From positions 1 through 64,000 of the forward strand of contig CALLMH010000017.1 of the NCBI GenBank assembly GCA_938007965.1: a DNA stretch of 64,000 nucleotides, given 5' to 3'. The notes below the pieces were generated by a model, which saw only the letters and a program-made list of their open reading frames with translations, searched no databases and was not told the origin of the DNA. A program made the position numbers and the translations under genes. Shown here piece after piece: positions 19,627 through 26,835 of the stretch. Origin of the DNA: an uncultured Saprospiraceae bacterium. Its GTDB lineage: Bacteria; Bacteroidota; Bacteroidia; Chitinophagales; Saprospiraceae. Positions within the stretch are counted from its first letter, which is position 1, and each line of letters opens with the position of its first letter.

Positions 19627-22380
19627 ATGAAGAATATCCTAGTTTTAATATTTACATTTTTCATATTGACACCATCTTATGCTCAATTCGTAGAGTTTGA
19701 AGATGAAAACTTCAAGGCATACCTCATCAGCTTAGGCATCGATACAGATGGCGATGGCGAAATCCATGAGAGCGAAGCAGGAGAAGTTACCACACTTCAT
19801 ATTGAGAATTCTGGAGCGACCTCAGTAGTCGGCATTCAATCGTTTACAAATCTAGTGGAGTTATCTTCTGTTGATTCTGAAATAGAAGTCATAGATGTGT
19901 CCAATATGATTAAGCTAGAAGATATAAAAGTGGACAGTGATTTAAACACCCAGCAACTCATCGCACAATATTGTACAGCGCTAACTAGTATCTCTGAATA
20001 CAGCTTTCAAATGGAATTGGAGCTACTAGACCTGACAGGATGCACCGGACTTATCGACCTATACTTCTATTCAAATATGGCGAATACGATCATTTTGAAA
20101 GATTGCACTAACTTGAAATCGCTCGTCCTAGAAGGCGGAGGAGTGCTGCATAACCAAAGAATAGACCTAAGTGGATGTTCTTCCTTATCACAAATCAATG
20201 TAGACGGAGTATTTGATGAAATAGATGTATCAGGTCTTGCCTCTCTACAAAATATTGAAATTCGTGGAGAAATAAATTCCTTTGTATGTACGGACATGCC
20301 AAGTTTGGAAAATCTGAAGATAGAAGGTGGTCTTTTGTTCGATTTAAAATTAGAGAATTGTCCATTACTCGACGCAATAGATATGGATGCCTTTGGCATT
20401 TCCGGAGTTATAACATTGAATGATCTCCCAGAACTGACCTATCTCCGACTTGATGCTAGTACTTCTGAAAACATATCAATTACCAACTGCCCAAAACTGA
20501 TTGATTTCTACATTTTTGCAGGGCCTATCGACACATTGGACCTTACAGGGTGTACGGCACTTACAGGCATTGATGAATTTAGCTTTATCGATGCATCAAA
20601 CTTGATTCTAAAAAATTGTATATCATTCACGGAAATTGACTTAACTAATACGATAATTCATCAATCGATCAATTTTTCTGGGATGATATCGTTGGCAGAA
20701 ATTAATCTCAATGACACTCCTGAGACTATAATTCTGGACGGTTGTTATAATCTTAGATTATTTAATGTAAATGATTTCACTTGGACTAAAAGATTAGATT
20801 TCTCTAGCTGTACAAAACTGGAAGAAGTCAATTTATCAAATACATTTCAATTAGAAACCCTAATCTTAAAGAACGGATCTAAGGAAACCCTACTAATCCA
20901 AGATGCATCCGTACTATCAGAAATATGTGTAGATCCAGATGAATTTCTAGAAGTACAGAGTATAATAAGCGCTCTCAATCTACCAGACGTAAATATTACG
21001 ACCTCCTGCGAATTCACAAATGCAGGTCTACCTTTTCAAATCACTGGAAAATCTATCTTAGATATCAATGGTGACGGCTGTATCACATCATCACAAACAC
21101 TTCCTTTTTCCAAGTACTCTATTACAGACACACAAGGCGGAGAAGGTTTTTTCTTTGCGAATAGAGACGGGCAATATAGATTTTACCTGCCCGAAGGTGA
21201 GTTCGTCTACAAGCCCGAAGTACTCTATGGTAACGACTTATTTATAACCACACCGATCGAAGATTCTGTATCATTCCCTTCGGACGGTGCAGAGATAGTA
21301 AAGGATTTTTGTTTTACGCCTGGCATACCAGTGGATATCATTGAGGTCACCTTGATCCCATTAGAAGCTGCACGTCCTGGGTTCGACGCTAGATATCTCA
21401 TTACGTACAAAAATACTGGAAATGTAACCAGAGGAGGTGATATAAAACTAGACTTCCAAGATGATCGCATGGATCTCATAAGTGCGACTCCGATGGCGGA
21501 CGTCCAAGAAGTAGGATTCCTATCGTGGGCATTCGAAGATCTAATACCATATGAGATGCGATCTATAGAATTCTCTATGAATCTCAACTCTCCGATGGAA
21601 ACACCTGCACTCAATGGTGGCGACATCTTAGAATTCGAAGCTATGGTCGGACCGCTTGGTAATCAGACAGTGACTGCATACTGGTCTAACTTGAATCAAG
21701 AAATTGTCAATTCTTTTGACCCAAATGATAAAACCTGCCTCGATGGAAATATCCTAGAACCATCCATGGTCGGTGATTTTGTAAAGTACATGATACGGTT
21801 TGAAAATACTGGAACTGCAGAAGCCATCAATGTGGTCGTCACAGATAGTATTGATGCTACAAAATTCGACATCAAAACGTTGGAAGTGATTGATGCTAGT
21901 CATAACATGGAAATAACAATTGAGGGGAATGTCGTGGATTTCATATTTAAAGATATCTACCTACCATTCGAAGATGCTACAAATGATGGCTATGTAACCT
22001 TTAAGATCAAAACATGGGATGATTTAGTACTTGGTGATGATTTGAGAAACAAGGCAGAAATCTATTTCGATTTTAACTTTCCGATTATTACGAACACTAC
22101 ATCCACAGTAGTAATGGATCCACTATCAATAAAAGTAGAACATAGCGTCACAAATCAGGTCTCCCCTAATCCTACTGGAGACTTCGCCGATATCATTAGT
22201 ACCGAACCCATCTCGATGATAGATGTACTCTCGATTGATGGAAGAATACTCCGCTCAGTATCATATGAAGATAAGAAAACAATACGTAGATTACACTTAC
22301 GAGATCTCAATCCTGGTCCATATTTCATAAAGCTAAGACATAATGATGGGTACTCTATTGAGAAAATCATAAAACTATAA
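19627..22380 (+). CDS. T9SS-secreted leucine-rich-repeat-like surface protein
   Basis: Predicted secreted repeat protein of 917 residues. A signal peptide (MKNILVLIFTFFILTPSYAQ) is followed by FEDENFKAYLISLGIDTDGDGEIHESEA, an EF-hand-like acidic loop seen in many Bacteroidota surface proteins. Residues of about 60-440 are irregular leucine-rich repeats (L-x-L-x-x-C-x-x-L / I-D-L-S-x-C type). Next come a carboxypeptidase-regulatory-like beta domain, a DUF11/DUF7619-like segment (VNSFDPNDKTCLDGN and VKYMIRFENTGTAEAINVVV), and a T9SS type A sorting domain at the end (VSPNPTGDFADI ... SIEKIIKL). Adhesion is a reasonable guess only. Confidence 0.83.
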   Translation: MKNILVLIFTFFILTPSYAQFVEFEDENFKAYLISLGIDTDGDGEIHESEAGEVTTLHIENSGATSVVGIQSFTNLVELSSVDSEIEVIDVSNMIKLEDIKVDSDLNTQQLIAQYCTALTSISEYSFQMELELLDLTGCTGLIDLYFYSNMANTIILKDCTNLKSLVLEGGGVLHNQRIDLSGCSSLSQINVDGVFDEIDVSGLASLQNIEIRGEINSFVCTDMPSLENLKIEGGLLFDLKLENCPLLDAIDMDAFGISGVITLNDLPELTYLRLDASTSENISITNCPKLIDFYIFAGPIDTLDLTGCTALTGIDEFSFIDASNLILKNCISFTEIDLTNTIIHQSINFSGMISLAEINLNDTPETIILDGCYNLRLFNVNDFTWTKRLDFSSCTKLEEVNLSNTFQLETLILKNGSKETLLIQDASVLSEICVDPDEFLEVQSIISALNLPDVNITTSCEFTNAGLPFQITGKSILDINGDGCITSSQTLPFSKYSITDTQGGEGFFFANRDGQYRFYLPEGEFVYKPEVLYGNDLFITTPIEDSVSFPSDGAEIVKDFCFTPGIPVDIIEVTLIPLEAARPGFDARYLITYKNTGNVTRGGDIKLDFQDDRMDLISATPMADVQEVGFLSWAFEDLIPYEMRSIEFSMNLNSPMETPALNGGDILEFEAMVGPLGNQTVTAYWSNLNQEIVNSFDPNDKTCLDGNILEPSMVGDFVKYMIRFENTGTAEAINVVVTDSIDATKFDIKTLEVIDASHNMEITIEGNVVDFIFKDIYLPFEDATNDGYVTFKIKTWDDLVLGDDLRNKAEIYFDFNFPIITNTTSTVVMDPLSIKVEHSVTNQVSPNPTGDFADIISTEPISMIDVLSIDGRILRSVSYEDKKTIRRLHLRDLNPGPYFIKLRHNDGYSIEKIIKL

Positions 22381-22439
22381 ATATAGCTCCGTTAAAATTC
22401 CTTCCATTATTTGCGTAATTTTGAATAAAATAAAATTTC

Positions 22440-23129
22440 ATGTTTTTTCCAGTAGGTGATACACAGGTACAAAGAGGATACAAACCTATCGTGGCGTATA
22501 GTTTTCTTGCTTTAAATATTTTGATATTCTTATATCAGTTTTCTCTAGGACCAGACTCCAATCAATTTTTGATAACCTATGGTTCTATTCCTTCCGAAAT
22601 CACGAACGGTCAAGATTATTATACACTCATCACGAGTATGTTTTTACATGGAGGATGGATGCACCTGATCGGAAATATGTTATTCTTATGGGTCTTTGGT
22701 GACAATATAGAAGCGACTATCGGATCAGTTAAGTTCTTATTGTTTTATATATTCGGAGGGATAGCCGCGAGTGGGGCTCATATATTTTTCAATTGGGACA
22801 GTAATATCCCGTGTGTAGGTGCGAGTGGGGCTATCGCCGCTATCCTCGGAGCGTATCTGATTATGTTTCCAAAGTCTAGGGTTAAGATCTTAGTGGTGAT
22901 TCTATTTAGAAATTTTGAGGTTCCAGCATTGGCATTTTTGGGCCTGTGGTTTGGTCAGCAGTTATTGTCGGGTGTCGGAGAGATAGGCAATACAGCGGAA
23001 ACTTCGGGAGTCGCCTGGTGGGCTCATATTGGTGGATTTGTATTTGGGGTAGCATTTGGATTTCTACTCAAACGGATGATCCGAAATGATGTGAAAACCA
23101 AAATCCCGTCACTTAAAGATTACACCTAA
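22440..23129 (+). CDS. Rhomboid intramembrane serine protease
   Basis: Polytopic inner-membrane protease cleaving transmembrane substrates. In 229 residues it has six predicted helices, the HGGWMHLIGNM loop, the catalytic serine in GASGA (Ser129) and the catalytic His in AHIGG (His196), so the Ser-His dyad is intact. No extra soluble domain. A -7-like box, TAATTTTG, lies at 22416-22423, leaving a leader of about ten bases. The ECF sigma factor gene starts 5 bases after its stop, so they are co-transcribed, which makes a signalling role plausible. Confidence 0.93.
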   Translation: MFFPVGDTQVQRGYKPIVAYSFLALNILIFLYQFSLGPDSNQFLITYGSIPSEITNGQDYYTLITSMFLHGGWMHLIGNMLFLWVFGDNIEATIGSVKFLLFYIFGGIAASGAHIFFNWDSNIPCVGASGAIAAILGAYLIMFPKSRVKILVVILFRNFEVPALAFLGLWFGQQLLSGVGEIGNTAETSGVAWWAHIGGFVFGVAFGFLLKRMIRNDVKTKIPSLKDYT

Positions 23130-23134
23130 GTTAC

Positions 23135-23686
23135 ATGTCCAAAATAATACCACTCAAACAAAAATCTGACGCAGAACTTATACAAGACTATAAGGATGGT
23201 AAAGCGGATATCAGCATCCTCTACAACCGATACGCTAGATTAGTATATGGATCATGTCTAAAACACTTTAAAAATAAAGCCGATGCTGATGATGCCGTAA
23301 GTGAAATCTTCTCATTAATCAGTAAAAAATTAAAAACACATGAGGTTAAGAGTTTCAAATCATGGCTATATACAGTGACTAAAAATTACTGTATTGAAGT
23401 ATTGAGAAAAAATAATCGTCAGAGAGATAAAATAAGTACCGCAGAAAGTATGTATTCAGAGACCATTTTTCATCCTGATAATGTAGAAGATGAACAAATG
23501 ATCTACAAACTATCCAAATGTATGGAAGCACTGCCTCCAAAACAAAAACAATCCATCGACTTATTCTACTATCAAAAAATGGGATATAAAGAAATAGCTC
23601 AACAACTAGATATATCATGGGATAAAGTGAGATCATTCATACAGAATGGGCGACGAAATCTCAAAAACTGTATCGAGAAGAAATAA
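23135..23686 (+). CDS. ECF-type RNA polymerase sigma factor
   Basis: Alternative sigma-70 family factor of 183 residues with only regions 2 and 4. Region 2 is visible at about residues 25-90 (ILYNRYARLVYGSCLKHF, DADDAVSEIFSLISKK, FKSWLYTVTKNYCIEVLR). Region 4 is at about 125-178 (LPPKQKQSIDLFYYQKMGYKEIAQQLDIS with the HTH). Co-transcribed with the rhomboid gene and followed, after 130 bases and a separate promoter, by a membrane protein that resembles Bacteroidota anti-sigma proteins. Target genes are unknown. Confidence 0.92.
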   Translation: MSKIIPLKQKSDAELIQDYKDGKADISILYNRYARLVYGSCLKHFKNKADADDAVSEIFSLISKKLKTHEVKSFKSWLYTVTKNYCIEVLRKNNRQRDKISTAESMYSETIFHPDNVEDEQMIYKLSKCMEALPPKQKQSIDLFYYQKMGYKEIAQQLDISWDKVRSFIQNGRRNLKNCIEKK

Positions 23687-23751
23687 TAAGAACATATAAA
23701 ATATAAAACTCAAATACCAAAAGACAAAAGACACCTATAGCCTATCGTTTA

Positions 23752-23800
23752 TTGGTGATTTTGTAAAAGATTGCTTAATTTTGAAAACAGAGGCAATCTT
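23752..23800 (+). promoter_or_regulatory. Promoter with flanking inverted repeat before the TonB-like gene
   Basis: TTG (23752-23754), a 21-base spacer and TAATTTTG (23776-23783) match the Bacteroidota promoter pattern. An exact 8-bp inverted repeat AAGATTGC (23767-23774) / GCAATCTT (23793-23800) brackets the -7 box and start site, suitable for an operator or an RNA 5' hairpin. Confidence 0.6.
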
Positions 23801-23816
23801 CTAAGAAATAAAAATA

Positions 23817-24866
23817 ATGACCGAATATTCAGAAGAACATTGGAACAAATTAATAGACCAATATCAGGATGGAACCATCTCTCCGACTGACCGTTTCGCC
23901 TTAGAAAAAAAGGCCTTGGACGACCCGTTTCTTTTCGATGCATTGGAGGGTTACGCCCTGATGGACGATGAAAAAGAAACTATAAATAAGACAAGGTCCA
24001 AAATATTTACCCTGCCAAGACTTGCCATGGCTGCATCATTAGTGTTTTTAGTATCTATGATTTTCCTGATGAAAGAGGATAAGTCTACCGAAATTACACA
24101 GAATGATAAAGTAGCGATGGCGCTTCCAGAAGAGAATAAGGAATCATTGCAGAATGAAGATGACCTCCAACCCAAAGAAGAGACCGAAGCAACAATCACC
24201 TCAGAAAAGAAAATTACAAATACTCCAAAAAGAAAAACATCAGAAAACAACGAGGGTCAAACCACCCCAATCCAAAAGCAATCCAAGAATAATAATGATG
24301 GCCAAGAAGTGACAAAAAGTAATAAAGAATCCGAAGCCGTAATCAACGAACAATCAAACCAATCATCAGACGCTTCGATCGAATCAGACGTAGAAGAAGT
24401 TTCTAATCTCGAGCCCACCACAGATGTAAATGTCATCACATCACAAAAGGAAGCTGAATATGAAACGGTCGCAAATTCCAATGAAAATAAATTGCTGCCA
24501 GATACTGAAGCTGTTGCCGACATTACACTTTCATCAGAATTAGATAAGAATATTGAGTCAAAGAAAAAGTCGGCCCCACCATTATTCTATGTGGTAGAGC
24601 CCCTCATCGGAAAAACAGACTTTGATGAATACATCCAGCAAAGAATAAACCAGAGGAGTGATTTGAAACAAAATCCTACGCAAGAAATAGTAATTGAATT
24701 CTCTATTGATAAGAATGGGGAAATTGGCAATTTCGTACATATCACCGAACAGGGTACATGCAGTGCCTGTGGATCATTTGCTATAAATATACTTCAAAAT
24801 TCTGGAGTATGGAGAACCATACCCGCTGGAAATGAGGGCAGAGCTAGATATTCATTTAAGTTCTAG
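23817..24866 (+). CDS. Single-pass membrane protein, anti-sigma-like N-terminus and TonB-like C-terminus
   Basis: A 349-residue protein in three parts. The cytosolic N-terminus (residues 1-60, HWNKLIDQYQDGTISPTDRFALEKK...) resembles the Bacteroidota anti-sigma/zinc-finger-less segment that binds ECF sigma factors. One transmembrane helix follows (about 62-81, LAMAASLVFLVSMIFLM). Then comes a long charged Glu/Lys/Ser/Thr linker of about 190 residues. The C-terminus (EIVIEFSIDKNGEIGNFVHI ... GVWRTIPAGNEGRARYSFKF) matches the energy-transducer TonB fold. Placement after an ECF sigma gene supports a regulatory or energy-transduction role. Binding to that sigma factor is inference. Confidence 0.75.
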   Translation: MTEYSEEHWNKLIDQYQDGTISPTDRFALEKKALDDPFLFDALEGYALMDDEKETINKTRSKIFTLPRLAMAASLVFLVSMIFLMKEDKSTEITQNDKVAMALPEENKESLQNEDDLQPKEETEATITSEKKITNTPKRKTSENNEGQTTPIQKQSKNNNDGQEVTKSNKESEAVINEQSNQSSDASIESDVEEVSNLEPTTDVNVITSQKEAEYETVANSNENKLLPDTEAVADITLSSELDKNIESKKKSAPPLFYVVEPLIGKTDFDEYIQQRINQRSDLKQNPTQEIVIEFSIDKNGEIGNFVHITEQGTCSACGSFAINILQNSGVWRTIPAGNEGRARYSFKF

Positions 24867-24886
24867 TGGAGGTGAGTTCGCAATCA

Positions 24887-25270
24887 TTATCCTACAATGG
24901 CGGTCGCTTCTATCTCAATCATCATATCCGGATCTATCAACGATGAGACTTCAACCATAGTAGTAGCCGGTTTTATCTTCGAAAAAACTTCTCCATGTGC
25001 TCTTGCTGCATGTTTCCACTGACTCATATCTGTGATATACATTCTCGTCCGGACTACATCTTCTATGGTCCCTCCAAGATTCACAATCGCATCTTCGATA
25101 ATAGTCAATATTGTTTTTGATTGTATGTACAGATCTTTCTTGCCTATCACGAGTCCATCTCGCACAGATGTAGTACCAGACACTTCGATGGTCTTCCCCA
25201 CTTTTACAGCCCTACAGTATCCCGCTATATCTTCCCATTCAGCCCCAGAATTGTATCTCTGTCTATCCAT
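24887..25270 (-). CDS. RidA-family protein lacking the catalytic arginine
   Basis: Member of the YjgF/YER057c/UK114 superfamily, 127 residues, normal length. True RidA enzymes use an Arg (position 105 in Escherichia coli-type proteins, in P-A-R-x-x-V-E-V) to hydrolyse enamines and imines; here the segment reads KPATTMVEVSSL, with Thr in that place, so imine deaminase activity is not expected. The conserved IEIEATAIV end and the N-terminal beta core are present. It is the last gene of an operon with TlpA-like and GmhB-like genes. Likely one of the Rid subgroups of unknown activity. Confidence 0.85.
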   Translation of the reverse strand: MDRQRYNSGAEWEDIAGYCRAVKVGKTIEVSGTTSVRDGLVIGKKDLYIQSKTILTIIEDAIVNLGGTIEDVVRTRMYITDMSQWKHAARAHGEVFSKIKPATTMVEVSSLIDPDMMIEIEATAIVG

Positions 25271-25308
25271 GAAATAATGAAAAATTGATAAATCAAGAAG
25301 ATTATATA

Positions 25309-25866
25309 TCAGAGACCATTCAATATGGACTCTAGGGATACGAGAAGTTTAGAATTATCGGCAAATGCTTCTTTGGGAAGTACCACTTTGATGATACCGA
25401 ACTCATCGATAATGAACATTCTCGGGTTCCCTAATTCTGCACCATATGCCATCTGGCCGAATATCTCTCCATTTGGAATGACATCTAAATCCATAGGATT
25501 CTGACGTAGATACTCTTGAACCTTTGCTTTAGGCTCTTTGGCGAAACCGATAACCTTTAGATCCTTATTTCTTTCTTGCAGCAGAGTCATTGCGCCTACC
25601 TGATCTGTCGCTACAGCATCTTCTGTTGACCAAAACCATAGAATGACATTCTTCCCTTTATAATCTGGCAGATAGTGCTCTTTTCCATTTACATCCTTAG
25701 CTAGAAACTGTTCTGCAATATGCCCCTCGAATGCTCTTACCATATCCTTTGTAGGCGGAGAAAACTTAGCGAATTCTACAAGAAAATGACCATTGGCACT
25801 GGTCTGAGCTGAGCAGTCAAACTGTAAAAAAAGTACAGCAAGTAAAACAAAAGTAATGTGTTTCAT
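25309..25866 (-). CDS. Secreted thioredoxin-fold (TlpA/AhpC-like) protein without CxxC
   Basis: Predicted periplasmic protein with signal peptide MKHITFVLLAVLFLQFDCSAQ. The body has the TlpA/redoxin pattern: DYKGKNVILWFWSTEDAVATDQ, then the LKVIGFA strand, and the cis-Pro-containing GNPRMFIIDEFG. Where family members carry WCxxC after the FW segment, this protein has STEDA, so it has no redox-active cysteine pair. It may be a structural or chaperone-like relative. In an operon 14 bases after the GmhB-like gene and 38 bases before the RidA-like gene. Confidence 0.8.
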   Translation of the reverse strand: MKHITFVLLAVLFLQFDCSAQTSANGHFLVEFAKFSPPTKDMVRAFEGHIAEQFLAKDVNGKEHYLPDYKGKNVILWFWSTEDAVATDQVGAMTLLQERNKDLKVIGFAKEPKAKVQEYLRQNPMDLDVIPNGEIFGQMAYGAELGNPRMFIIDEFGIIKVVLPKEAFADNSKLLVSLESILNGL

Positions 25867-25880
25867 CTATTTACGTATTA

Positions 25881-26417
25881 TTATTTATTCAAATATAACA
25901 AAAAGTCTGCCAATGAAGAATGTGTGAAATCTGCATTGGGATCTCTACCATGTGAGATACGTACTGTTATCATTTTCAATGCCTTTCCGAATTCTATATC
26001 ACTCACAGAATCTCCTACCATGATGGATTTTCTAAAATTAATATCAGGAAAATCCCCTTTGGCTATAAATCCCATTCCCGGGTTCGGTTTTCGATTTGGA
26101 GAATCTTCCCACGCAAGATCAGGACAATAATAGATCTCATCAATCCGTCCTCCACTCCATGCGATCGCATCTATCATTTTGTCATGTATCTCAGCTATAT
26201 CTTCGTGTGTCATCAATCCTTTTCCTATTCCTTGCTGATTTGTCACGACGATGATTCGCCCAAACATAGTCGAGAGCATACCAATAGCTTCAGATACCCC
26301 CGGCAATATCTCAAATTGCTTTGGATTCATAACGTAGGTCCCATCGAGTTTCTTATTGATTACGCCATCTCTATCCAAAAACAGAGTCCATTCGCTGGTA
26401 ATATCTGGGTATTGCAT
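25881..26417 (-). CDS. HAD-IIIA phosphatase, GmhB/HisB-N-like
   Basis: Predicted phosphatase of the GmhB (D-glycero-D-manno-heptose 1,7-bisphosphate 7-phosphatase) / histidinol-phosphatase branch, 178 residues. HAD motif I is LFLDRDGVI (Asp15, Asp17), motif II is IIVVTNQQGIGKG, and RKPNPGM and MVGDSVSDIEFG supply motifs III and IV. The zinc loop expected as CPH...CxCRKP is degraded to CPDLAWEDSPNRKP: only one of four ligands remains (Cys98), so it probably lacks zinc. The heptose substrate is not secured. First gene of a three-gene operon. Confidence 0.8.
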   Translation of the reverse strand: MQYPDITSEWTLFLDRDGVINKKLDGTYVMNPKQFEILPGVSEAIGMLSTMFGRIIVVTNQQGIGKGLMTHEDIAEIHDKMIDAIAWSGGRIDEIYYCPDLAWEDSPNRKPNPGMGFIAKGDFPDINFRKSIMVGDSVSDIEFGKALKMITVRISHGRDPNADFTHSSLADFLLYLNK

Positions 26418-26835
26418 ATATGATTAGTAGCTATTTATAAGTTCTTAAACGAAAATATATCTTAAATACGTTCTCGAAATTTGAATTAATATTACCAAAT
26501 TGAACTTCGTAGTGCGTCTTAGATTTACTACAAAAATAGCATAGCATATGATTAAAATCTGATAGAATGAGAAAATTATAAAAATAATAAACTAAGTAAC
26601 ATTAAACTCGAACCGTACAACTAATTACATAATTACCCAATCATGCAACATAAGACTAACTTATACATAGATTCAAAACAATAGTTTGACAATTAGGATC
26701 TCGACCAAACATCTATAATCGACATACACGCACAGGCTACATTAAAAATTTATTAAAATAGATTATTTTCATTTATTCTATTTAGAAAGAATAAACCATG
26801 CAGAAAAATATCAACTTAGGTTATTGATATAATGC
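26418..26835. other. Intergenic AT-rich gap
   Basis: About 420 bases between the start of the GmhB-like gene and the stop of the S9 peptidase gene, both on the minus strand. It must contain the operon promoter, but I see no TAnnTTTG box with a matching TTG, no terminator with a T tract, and no plausible small gene. Confidence 0.5.
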
